Numbered from the stretch's first letter, positions 1-5,200 are shown. The stretch: 5,200 bases of DNA from Thermoplasmata archaeon (GCA_023137005.1 JAGLQE010000237.1:1-5200), one strand, 5' to 3'. Notes: a model not told the origin generated them from the sequence alone. Numbers and translations are program-made.

Positions 1-110
1 ACCCTCCAAAGAAAAGGTTTCCAATCCAAAAGAAAACTCGGGTTAGCCTGCTCGCTCGGAAACAATCCTGCCACCCTTTGCAGGATGATGCGAAAAATAA
101 ATAAGGCCAT
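1..110 (-). CDS. Possible 5' end of a divergent gene (partial, unidentified)
   Basis: On the reverse strand an ATG at 110-108 opens a frame of 36 codons that runs off the left edge without a stop. It begins MALFIFRIILQRVAGLF, a hydrophobic, slightly basic N terminus. GGGGG lies 2 nt before the ATG, within GGGAAGGGGG, a plausible though unusually close ribosome binding site, and TATATAAT lies further upstream at about 131-124. Against it: two forward frames are also open here (1-132 and 3-104), the frame is too short to be significant, and the proposed box is only about 15 nt from the ATG. No family is recognised. Even if it is real, only this fragment is visible. Confidence 0.2.
   Translation of the reverse strand, partial: MALFIFRIILQRVAGLFPSEQANPSFLLDWKPFLWR
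65..86. repeat. Inverted repeat / hairpin upstream of the gene
   Basis: ATCCTGC (65-71) and GCAGGAT (80-86) are perfect 7-base inverted arms around the 8-nt loop CACCCTTT. There is no T-run after it, so it is not a typical terminator. It sits just before the proposed TATA box and could be a regulator site or the end of an upstream transcript. The function is unknown; a 7-bp arm can occur by chance. Confidence 0.4.
93..104 (+). promoter_or_regulatory. Possible archaeal TATA box for the surface-protein gene
   Basis: AAAAATAAATAA is the most AT-rich stretch upstream of the gene that lies at a workable distance. With the usual archaeal spacing of about 25 nt from box centre to transcription start, initiation would fall near 122-126 and leave a leader of about 20 nt that includes the ribosome binding site. 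No clear BRE is visible. The competing TATATA at 126-131 is too close to the ATG to serve this gene unless transcription starts inside the coding region. Confidence 0.3.
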
Positions 111-135
111 GTCCCCCTTCCCGATTATATAGGAA

Positions 136-139
136 GAGG
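136..139 (+). promoter_or_regulatory. Ribosome binding site fixing the start at 145
   Basis: GAGG lies 5 nt before the ATG, inside the purine tract 131-144 (AGGAAGAGGAAGAG). It matches the archaeal/bacterial anti-Shine-Dalgarno core and supports the ATG at 145 over the in-frame ATG at 157 (Met5), which would also remove the arginine pair of the signal peptide. Confidence 0.7.
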
Positions 140-144
140 AAGAG

Positions 145-3100
145 ATGAGAAGGCTTATGGCAGTTTGGCTATGTTTTATGATGGTGGCTAGCTCGGCTTT
201 TGTGATGGTTGGGGTTGAGGATGCTGTTGTTGAGGGGAAGGTTGTTGTCAAGGATGGGGTGACTTATACTACTCATGCGCCGATAAGGATTGATTCGAAT
301 GCTGATTTTGGCATTGGGATCAATGGAGTGAGTGCGGGTGATGGGAGTGTAGGAGATCCTTGGATCATTGAGGGGTGGGATATCGATGGGAGTGGTTTTG
401 GATACTGTATCTTCATTGGAAATACGACGGATTATTTTGTGGTGAGGGACTGTTATTTGCATCATGCTAGTGGTAATAATTGGTTATATTACTGGAATAC
501 TGGATTATATCTTATTAATGTTAATAATGGGACACTAACCAACAACATAGCATCGATCAATAAGCATGGTATTTTCCTCAGGGACTCTAGTAACAATAAT
601 ATACTCACCAACAATACTGCTACCTCGAACACTTGGATTGGCATCGGCCTCTACTCCAGCGACAATATTCTCTTCAACAACACAGCCACTAATAATCTCT
701 GGGGCATCGGCCTTGGTCACTCTGGCAACATAGTCACGAACAACACAATCTCAAACAATAAAGAGTATGGCATCAGACCTGAATCTTCCATCAACATTAC
801 GCTCTCCAACAACACATTGATCAACAATGGGATTTACATATTTGGCTCTGATTTGGAACACTGGAACAGTCATAGTATAGACATATCAAACACAGTCAAT
901 GGCAAGCCAATGTATTATTGGAAAAATCAAAATACTGGTACGGTGCCTTTAGGTGCAGGCCAGGTTATACTTGCCAACTGTACCGGCGTAACTATAGAAG
1001 GGCAGAATGTAAGCATGGCATCTGCAGGCATTATGCTTGCTTTTTCGCATATTAATACCATCACTAACAACACCGCCACCTTGAATTATGACAGTGGTAT
1101 CCGCCTCTATCAGTCCAGTGATAATGTAATCTCCAGCAACAATGCCTCAAATAATGACTACTATGGCATATGTCTCACTTATCAGTCCAATGGTAATGTA
1201 ATCTCCAACAACAATGCCTCAAATAATGACTACTATGGCATATGGCTCATATCCGATAGTAGCATAATCTCTAACAACACATTGATTAACAACGGGAATG
1301 GTATCTATGCTAACTCTAATAATATCATTTCTAACAACACTGCCTCGAACAACAGCCAGTATGGAATAAACCTCGGCGGTGGTAACAACATATTCTCCAA
1401 CAACACCATCTTGAACAATGAGGTTGGCATATATCTACGGGACGTTAACAATATAATCTCCAACAACACCATCTTGAACAACAGCCTGCATGGTATCCAT
1501 GTATACTTCTCTAGTAAAAACACATTCTCCAATAACACATTGATCAACAATGGGATTTATATTTATGGCGATAATTTGGAGCACTGGAACAGTCATAATA
1601 TTGACTTATCAAATACGGTCAATAGCAAGCCAATATATTATTGGAAAAATCAGAATAATGACACGGTACCTTTGGGTGCAGGCCAGGTGATACTTGCTAA
1701 TTGTACAAGCGTAACTATAGAAGGACAGAATGTAAGCATGGTATTCTCAGGCGTTATGCTTGCTTTTTCGCATAATAATACCATCACTAACAACACCGCC
1801 ACCTTGAATTACTGGGGTATCTGTCTCCTTTACTCCAATGGTAATACCCTTTCGTACAACACTGTCTCGTTCAATGGTCGTGGTATATACCCTCACTCCT
1901 CTATGAACAATAGTATTTATCATAACAATATCATAGATGATACCTATCAACCTTACGATAATGGCGATAATCTCTGGGACAATGGCTACCCTTCAGGAGG
2001 TAACTACTGGTCTGATTACTCCGGTTTGGATCTATTTTCAGACCCAGAACAAAAAATTTCCGGTAGTGATGGGATTGGAGATACCCCATATGTGTTCGAT
2101 GTAAATTCAATAGATAATTATCCATTAGTTAATCCCTGGCCATATGCAGATATATACCCCCCAGTTATCGCACTTAACAACCCAAATAATAATTCATACA
2201 TCAATCCAGGTATCAATCTTGGCTGGGATGTTTTCGACATAAGCCAGACTTTTACTAACTATTCAATAAACGGTGGAATAAATGTAAGTTTCTCTCCGCC
2301 ATATGATTTAAATACTACGGGATGGAGTGATGGATTATATGAAATAGAAATTCATGCCAACGATACTACAGGCAACAATGTATCAAGGTCATACAATTTT
2401 ATCATAGATACAACAGACCCAGTAATAATATTAAATTATCCAGCGAATAACTCTCTAATTAAGGCAGGGACCATCATTGATCTTGTTGTAACTGATGATA
2501 ATATCGACATGGTTAATTATAGTGTGAACGGAGGTGCAAATCAGACATTGAATCCCTCTTATGACATCAACACAACGGGATGGACTGATGGGTTATATTC
2601 CATTGAGGCCCATGCAATTGATGATGCCTTGAATACCGCTATAGAAATCTATGAATTCACAATTGACTCAACAGCCCCGACCATCACACTCATTTCTCCG
2701 GCAAACAATTCTGTGATACTACCAGGCACGATGTTGGATTTTGATGTTAGTGATTTACATTTGATCGAAGTGAGCTACTCAATCAATGGCGGAGCAAATA
2801 CCAGTTTTACTGCACCTTATGATGCCGATACAACAGGATGGATTGATGGTGTGTATACAATTGAAGTGCATGCAATTGATGATGCTGGTAATACTGCAAT
2901 AGAGATCTATGAATTTATAATTGATATTACTCCACCAATCGTTGACGCTGGTAGTGATGCTTTTGTCAATACTCCTTACACACAAGATGCGACAACAATT
3001 GATGCTACATCTGGAATCGCAACCTATCAATGGACCCAGCAATCTGGCCCTGGAACGATTACCTTCGGAACCCCAAATTCTGAGGATACGACAATACAGG

Positions 3101-5034
3101 CAGATATAGATGGGGATTTTATAATCAGATTTAATGTTACAGACAATGCAAACAATTGGGCATGGGATGAGTTCCAATTGATATGGGACACAACCTCGCC
3201 ATCTATCGTCCTCAACACCCCTATTAACAACTCCTTCATCACAAATGGTACAATACTGGATTTCGATATTATTGAGTTTGATCTAAACAATACTAATTAT
3301 TCCATCAATGGAGCCCCAACTCAAGCCTTCTTACCCCCTTACGACATCGACACCACTGGCTGGGCAGATGGGACTTACGACATCATGATAAAGACCATCG
3401 ACAATGCTAGCAATGTAAACAGCAAATCTTTTACATTCCATGTTGACAGTAATTCGCCTGTTACAACTCTCTTGGTTTATGAACCCGTCTATTTAAGGGA
3501 TGTGAGTCCGGTGTACTGTGTACTTCCCTCAACCAACATCAACCTTGCCTGCACTGATGGCAATGGCTCTGGAATTAATAATACATGGTTCAGATTTGGA
3601 AGACTATATATGAACGAATTTTCGGTAGTAATATTCACCTGGACTAACTGGACCATGTACGAGGGGACATTTCCAATATCTGATTATTTACAAGGCAATG
3701 GGGCCAATAGCTTCTCATTTGAGTTTTTCAGCACAGATATATTAGGAAACAATGAATCTATTCATAATACATCATTTCTCTTTGACCTTGGCAATCCCTG
3801 GACATCAATAACATATAAAGGTACTTATGTAAAATCCTCTGATATGTTCACCTTATATGCCACAGATGTCGGTTCAGGGGTGTTTAAAACTTACTATCGA
3901 TTTGGTAATTCGGAACTTTATATTGATTACTGGTCAGAATGGATGGAATACAATGGTACTTTCTACTTAGAAAATGATGGAGATTGGGAGATAGAATATT
4001 ACTCGGCTGATTTTCTCGGCAACGAGGAGGATATTAAAGGTATCAGTGTTGTGGTCGATAATATCATTCCCTATATTGTAAATGTTTTTCCTGACAACAA
4101 TTCCGTAGATATCCCGGTAGATTCAACAGTTAGTATTAGGTTTAGTGAGCCAATAAAGCTTACTCTTCTACATCCTATGGTTGAGATCGAACCAAACATC
4201 CCCTACAGGTTCTCAAGAGAGAATGATTATCTTGTATTGAGACTAACTTTTGAGCAAAACTTGTCGATAGGAACTTATTATCAGGTAACCATTTTAGAAC
4301 AAAACTCAGATACGGCAGGCAATGAAATTGGTCACCCATTTACCTTTGGGTTTACTACTGAAGGAGATTCAGACAATGATGGCATTCCCGATAGCCCAGA
4401 TCCTGATGATGATAACGATGGGGTCCCCGATATCGAAGACGCATTCCCATTTGACCCAACCGAAACCCTCGACACCGACAACGATGGCATTGGTAACGAG
4501 GCAGATGATGACGATGATGGGGATGGTGTAATAGACACAGAGGATGCCTACCCACTTGATCCAGAGGAATATCTAGACACAGACCTCGATGGCATCGGGG
4601 ACAATGCAGACACCGATGATGATGACGACGGAGTCCCCGATGAACAAGATGCTGACCCACTGGACCCGGATATCACAGATATAATTGATGATGTTTCGGA
4701 TGATGTTCTACCAAATGACAGCCCTACCAACTACTGGTGGCTCCTTCTTCTAATGGCTGCCATAGTCATTCTTAGCCTTTTATTCATAATGCGAAAAAAA
4801 CCGGAGGCAATTGTTGATCCAGAACCAGAACTGGAAACCGAACTCTGCCCCACCTGCGGCTTCGACATTGAGCCTGGCCAGCCATGTCCATTCTGTGAGG
4901 ATGAACCTGAGCCCGTTGTAGAGCCTGAACCACATCCAAACCAGGAGATACTGGATAAGCTTGAAAAAGCCTTCAAGGATGGGAAAATATCTGAGGAGAA
5001 TTATCAGATGAACATTGAGAAATTCAAGCAATAG
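145..5034 (+). CDS. Giant modular archaeal surface protein: NosD-type beta-helix, Ig-like repeats, type-3 Ca2+ repeats, TM anchor, zinc-ribbon/SHOCT-like tail
   Basis: Probable cell-surface binding or adhesion protein, exported and held by one C-terminal membrane helix. Visible order by residue: signal peptide (about 1-24, RR then a hydrophobic run); NosD-type leader (about 40-84); beta-helix coils (about 85-590) rich in SNNT and GI-L motifs; NosD closing segment with YPSGGNYWSDYSG (591-665); Ig-like units (671-930 and 1018-1104) around a PKD/REJ-like domain (931-1017); two OmpL47-like repeats (1105-1308); Big_5-like domain (1309-1405); DxDxDG calcium loops (1408-1509); transmembrane helix (1530-1549) followed by RKK; CxxC-X9-CxxC zinc ribbon (1568-1584); SHOCT-like hairpin (1599-1629). 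The ATG at 145 is preceded by GAGG with a 5-nt gap, and an in-frame TAG at 130-132 excludes an earlier start. NosD/CASH folds occur in copper-enzyme maturation proteins and carbohydrate-active proteins, but there is no nos context here and no catalytic residues are recognisable, so nosD is not assigned. Substrate unknown. The reading frame is intact. Domain family names are from recognition only. Confidence 0.95.
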   Translation: MRRLMAVWLCFMMVASSAFVMVGVEDAVVEGKVVVKDGVTYTTHAPIRIDSNADFGIGINGVSAGDGSVGDPWIIEGWDIDGSGFGYCIFIGNTTDYFVVRDCYLHHASGNNWLYYWNTGLYLINVNNGTLTNNIASINKHGIFLRDSSNNNILTNNTATSNTWIGIGLYSSDNILFNNTATNNLWGIGLGHSGNIVTNNTISNNKEYGIRPESSINITLSNNTLINNGIYIFGSDLEHWNSHSIDISNTVNGKPMYYWKNQNTGTVPLGAGQVILANCTGVTIEGQNVSMASAGIMLAFSHINTITNNTATLNYDSGIRLYQSSDNVISSNNASNNDYYGICLTYQSNGNVISNNNASNNDYYGIWLISDSSIISNNTLINNGNGIYANSNNIISNNTASNNSQYGINLGGGNNIFSNNTILNNEVGIYLRDVNNIISNNTILNNSLHGIHVYFSSKNTFSNNTLINNGIYIYGDNLEHWNSHNIDLSNTVNSKPIYYWKNQNNDTVPLGAGQVILANCTSVTIEGQNVSMVFSGVMLAFSHNNTITNNTATLNYWGICLLYSNGNTLSYNTVSFNGRGIYPHSSMNNSIYHNNIIDDTYQPYDNGDNLWDNGYPSGGNYWSDYSGLDLFSDPEQKISGSDGIGDTPYVFDVNSIDNYPLVNPWPYADIYPPVIALNNPNNNSYINPGINLGWDVFDISQTFTNYSINGGINVSFSPPYDLNTTGWSDGLYEIEIHANDTTGNNVSRSYNFIIDTTDPVIILNYPANNSLIKAGTIIDLVVTDDNIDMVNYSVNGGANQTLNPSYDINTTGWTDGLYSIEAHAIDDALNTAIEIYEFTIDSTAPTITLISPANNSVILPGTMLDFDVSDLHLIEVSYSINGGANTSFTAPYDADTTGWIDGVYTIEVHAIDDAGNTAIEIYEFIIDITPPIVDAGSDAFVNTPYTQDATTIDATSGIATYQWTQQSGPGTITFGTPNSEDTTIQADIDGDFIIRFNVTDNANNWAWDEFQLIWDTTSPSIVLNTPINNSFITNGTILDFDIIEFDLNNTNYSINGAPTQAFLPPYDIDTTGWADGTYDIMIKTIDNASNVNSKSFTFHVDSNSPVTTLLVYEPVYLRDVSPVYCVLPSTNINLACTDGNGSGINNTWFRFGRLYMNEFSVVIFTWTNWTMYEGTFPISDYLQGNGANSFSFEFFSTDILGNNESIHNTSFLFDLGNPWTSITYKGTYVKSSDMFTLYATDVGSGVFKTYYRFGNSELYIDYWSEWMEYNGTFYLENDGDWEIEYYSADFLGNEEDIKGISVVVDNIIPYIVNVFPDNNSVDIPVDSTVSIRFSEPIKLTLLHPMVEIEPNIPYRFSRENDYLVLRLTFEQNLSIGTYYQVTILEQNSDTAGNEIGHPFTFGFTTEGDSDNDGIPDSPDPDDDNDGVPDIEDAFPFDPTETLDTDNDGIGNEADDDDDGDGVIDTEDAYPLDPEEYLDTDLDGIGDNADTDDDDDGVPDEQDADPLDPDITDIIDDVSDDVLPNDSPTNYWWLLLLMAAIVILSLLFIMRKKPEAIVDPEPELETELCPTCGFDIEPGQPCPFCEDEPEPVVEPEPHPNQEILDKLEKAFKDGKISEENYQMNIEKFKQ
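805..1089 (+). repeat. Copy 1 of a 95-residue internal duplication (residues 221-315)
   Basis: This segment and residues 462-556 align without gaps at 80 of 95 positions by hand count. Both contain GIYI, LEHWNSH, YYWKNQN, the exact 12-residue run TVPLGAGQVILA and VTIEGQNVSM, a non-canonical stretch that interrupts the regular coils. The 58-nt end (1031-1088) matches 1754-1811 with a single mismatch at 1052, so the copies are related at DNA level and not only by fold. Confidence 0.92.
1111..1254 (+). repeat. 72-bp tandem duplication of one beta-helix coil (residues 323-346 and 347-370)
   Basis: Two adjacent 24-residue coils, the first at 1111-1182 and the second at 1183-1254. They share the 11-residue run NASNNDYYGI plus flanking NVIS and are nearly identical in nucleotides over most of their length (the AATGCCTCAAATAATGACTA block occurs at both 1141 and 1213). 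It is the most recent-looking coil duplication in the gene and indicates active expansion or contraction of the helix length. Confidence 0.88.
1528..1812 (+). repeat. Copy 2 of the 95-residue internal duplication (residues 462-556)
   Basis: Partner of 805-1089 at an offset of 723 nt (241 residues). The 15 amino-acid changes are concentrated in the middle (FGSD/YGDN, TG/ND, ASA/VFS), while both ends are conserved at DNA level. This points to duplication followed by divergence, or partial gene conversion at the edges. The coils just before each copy are also similar, so the duplicated unit may have been larger. Confidence 0.92.
2155..3456 (+). repeat. Array of Ig-like repeats with one substituted domain (residues 671-1104)
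   Basis: Four units share YSINGG..., PYD..TTGW.DG.Y.I..., a D..N segment and an ending like F.ID.T.P. The TTGW tryptophans are at residues 727, 813, 899 and 1073, so the spacing is 86, 86 and 174. The gap before the last unit is filled by residues 931-1017, which have YQWTQQSGPGTITF and FNVTDNANN, resembling PKD/REJ-type domains, with no TTGW. Such repeats normally form an extended extracellular stalk. Confidence 0.85.
3457..4068 (+). repeat. Two OmpL47-like repeats (residues 1105-1216 and 1217-1308)
   Basis: Both units carry an SG...YRFG or WFRFG strand, then W..W..Y.GTF, then F/Y-x-S/A-x-D-x-L/F-GN-E and end in a V/LFD.  ..P boundary. The first holds C1125 and C1136, which could form a disulfide outside the cell. 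The family name is from motif resemblance to OmpL47-type beta-sandwich repeats; generic Ig-like is the alternative. Confidence 0.6.
4069..4359 (+). other. Big_5 (SbsA-like Ig) domain (residues 1309-1405)
   Basis: The order P-x(7)-NNSVDIPVDSTVSIRFSEPI ... L..GTYYQVTI ... D.AGNEI...FTFGFTT matches the usual Big_5 layout: a proline-led first strand, the IPVDSTV and FSEP motifs, an AGN turn and a closing FTT. It sits between the stalk repeats and the calcium repeats, the common membrane-proximal position in archaeal and bacterial surface proteins. Confidence 0.75.
4366..4674 (+). repeat. Three 35-residue thrombospondin type-3 calcium repeats (residues 1408-1510)
   Basis: Units begin at residues 1408, 1443 and 1478 (105-nt period; the last is 33 residues). 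Each contains two DxDxDGxxD-type loops followed by a (E/Q)DA-x-PxDP spacer, giving about six calcium-binding loops. In this family, calcium rigidifies the stalk. Reverse-strand open frames over this DNA are artefacts of the GAT/GAC repeats. Confidence 0.9.
4732..4791 (+). other. C-terminal transmembrane helix (residues 1530-1549)
   Basis: YWWLLLLMAAIVILSLLFIM is a 20-residue hydrophobic segment with aromatic residues on the outer side and RKK immediately after it. By the positive-inside rule this places the repeats outside and the last 80 residues in the cytoplasm. It is the only strong hydrophobic segment besides the signal peptide. Confidence 0.92.
4846..5031 (+). other. Cytoplasmic zinc ribbon and SHOCT-like tail (residues 1568-1629)
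   Basis: C1568, C1571, C1581 and C1584 form CPTC-X9-CPFC, a compact zinc-ribbon pattern. Proline/glutamate-rich linkers (PEPELE before, EPEPVVEPEP after) flank it. The last 31 residues (EILDKLEKAF, KDGKISEENY, then a basic helix) resemble the SHOCT helical hairpin, with the characteristic G-x-I-[ST]-x-E turn. SHOCT modules are known as short C-terminal oligomerisation or interaction segments. The function here is inferred only. Confidence 0.7.
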
Positions 5035-5039
5035 AGCAT

Positions 5040-5200
5040 ATGATAGCAAAGCATCTAATCAGCGAACATGCCCCGCCTGAAGAAAATCGTGGCCTCGGCA
5101 ACCGAGTGGCCAGATTTTCGAAGGTTGTGAGGGTAGCTAGTGATGTCGGAATAGACATTCACTCATTAGCTACACACGAGCAATCGCGAATAATGCAGAG
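5040..5200 (+). CDS. Possible 5' end of a downstream gene (partial, unidentified)
   Basis: An ATG 5 nt after the surface-protein stop opens a frame of 53 codons that continues past the window edge; an in-frame TGA at 5016-5018 bounds it upstream. It starts MIAKHLISEHAPPEENRG and continues through charged, non-repetitive residues (VARFSKVVRVASDVGIDIH). Codon first positions look purine-rich, as in real genes. Against it: there is no good ribosome binding site, a frame this short is not unusual by chance, and two strong hairpins lie in the same DNA. I do not recognise a family. If real, the close spacing would suggest co-transcription with the surface-protein gene. Confidence 0.35.
   Translation, partial: MIAKHLISEHAPPEENRGLGNRVARFSKVVRVASDVGIDIHSLATHEQSRIMQ
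5082..5119. repeat. 16-bp imperfect hairpin downstream of the surface-protein gene
   Basis: GAAAATC (5082-5088) pairs with GATTTTC (5113-5119), TGGCC (5090-5094) with GGCCA (5108-5112), and TCGG (5095-5098) with CCGA (5102-5105) around a CAA loop. The only unpaired stem bases are G5089 and GT 5106-5107. The arms are far longer than expected by chance in 166 bases. No T-run follows outside the stem, so it is not a standard intrinsic terminator. It could be a transcript 3' end structure, an RNA gene, or an element end. Confidence 0.6.
5133..5173. repeat. 15-bp bulged hairpin, second of the adjacent pair
   Basis: GTAGCT (5133-5138) pairs with AGCTAC (5168-5173), AGTGA (5139-5143) with TCACT (5159-5163), and TGTC (5144-5147) with GACA (5154-5157), closing a GGAATA loop. 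T5158 and CATT 5164-5167 are bulged. An alternative outer pairing, GTAGCTAGTGA with TCATTAGCTAC, has 10 Watson-Crick pairs and one G-T wobble. It begins 13 nt after the first hairpin ends, so the two probably belong to one structured unit. Confidence 0.55.

Larger units (their letters stand above)
397..2139 (+). repeat. Beta-helix region: tandem PbH1/NosD coils (residues 85-665)
   Basis: Degenerate coils of about 22-24 residues follow the pattern N-x-I-x-x-N-N-T/A-x-x-N-N-x-x-G-I-x-L. Clear examples start near residues 133, 156, 178, 199, 333, 357, 377, 397, 419, 440, 463, 549, 572 and 588. The aligned Asn residues would form the internal ladder typical of right-handed parallel beta-helices. 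The region closes with the NosD-type segment (591-665) containing YHNN, DNGYPSGGNYWSDYSG and GSDGIGDTPYV. This fold binds or processes polysaccharide in many families (CASH domain), but no acidic catalytic cluster can be assigned by eye. Confidence 0.85.

Noticed and set aside
40..100. Box C/D-like RNA suggested by GATGATG at 84-90
   Set aside because: There is no matching D box (CTGA) or C'/D' pair at proper spacing, so the motif is probably chance.
126..131. TATATA as the promoter of the surface-protein gene
   Set aside because: Its centre is about 16 nt before the ATG, so transcription would start inside the coding region under normal archaeal spacing.
1080..1560. Regularly repeated short DNA resembling a CRISPR array
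   Set aside because: The repeats are in-frame coils of 66-72 nt with no unique spacers between identical repeats, and they encode the beta-helix.
145..2139. Calling the gene nosD (copper-insertion protein for nitrous oxide reductase)
   Set aside because: The beta-helix and closing motif are NosD-like, but the protein is several times longer, has stalk and anchor domains, and no nos genes are nearby. The motif is widespread in archaeal surface proteins.
2779..3290. Reverse-strand open frames of 132 and 87 codons
   Set aside because: They lie antisense to conserved Ig-like repeats in the forward frame, have no ribosome binding site, and their products resemble no protein family.
4332..4976. 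Several overlapping reverse-strand open frames rich in serine, histidine or glycine
   Set aside because: They are antisense to the GAT/GAC aspartate repeats and the GAA/CCA linkers, which rarely give stops on the other strand. They show low-complexity products and no start signals.
5082..5119. Intrinsic terminator for the surface-protein gene
   Set aside because: The only T-run (four T) is inside the stem and not after it. Archaeal termination normally depends on T-tracts and not on hairpins.

Overview
The window is filled almost entirely by one very large gene (145-5034, + strand, 1629 codons) for a modular, membrane-anchored cell-surface protein. From the N terminus the protein has: a signal peptide; a NosD/PbH1-type right-handed beta-helix of about 580 residues; four Ig-like repeats spaced about 86 residues apart, with one unrelated PKD/REJ-like domain in the same slot spacing; two OmpL47-like repeats; a Big_5 (SbsA-like) Ig domain; three 35-residue units of thrombospondin type-3 calcium-binding repeats; one transmembrane helix; and a cytoplasmic tail with a four-cysteine zinc ribbon and a SHOCT-like helical hairpin. 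Most of this order can be read directly. The family names come from motif memory, without a database search.

The organism is most likely an archaeon, probably of the Candidatus Thermoplasmatota (Methanomassiliicoccales or an uncultured sediment lineage). This is inferred from the NosD-type N-terminal motif (GDPWIIEGWDIDGSG), the NosD closing motif (DNGYPSGGNYWSDYSG), about 50 N-glycosylation sequons, a purine-rich ribosome binding site with an upstream AT-rich box, and the TM/zinc-ribbon/SHOCT tail. No rRNA, tRNA or informational gene is present to confirm it.

Layout: 1-144 is a short upstream region with a 7-bp hairpin, a possible TATA box, a ribosome binding site and a weak reverse-strand open frame. 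145-5034 is the surface protein. 5035-5200 contains two long, imperfect, adjacent hairpins (5082-5119 and 5133-5173) lying within a frame that is open from an ATG at 5040 to the window edge. It may be the start of an unidentified gene, a structured RNA or a small hairpin element.

There is no operon to interpret. The probable role of the protein is surface binding: a glycosylated, calcium-stabilised stalk displaying a beta-helix that could bind or act on carbohydrate, with a tail able to contact cytoplasmic partners. No catalytic site was recognised. The points most worth following are the hairpin pair downstream, the cytoplasmic zinc-ribbon/SHOCT tail on an exoprotein, the strand-composition break near codon 120, and the phase-locked domain substitution in the Ig array.
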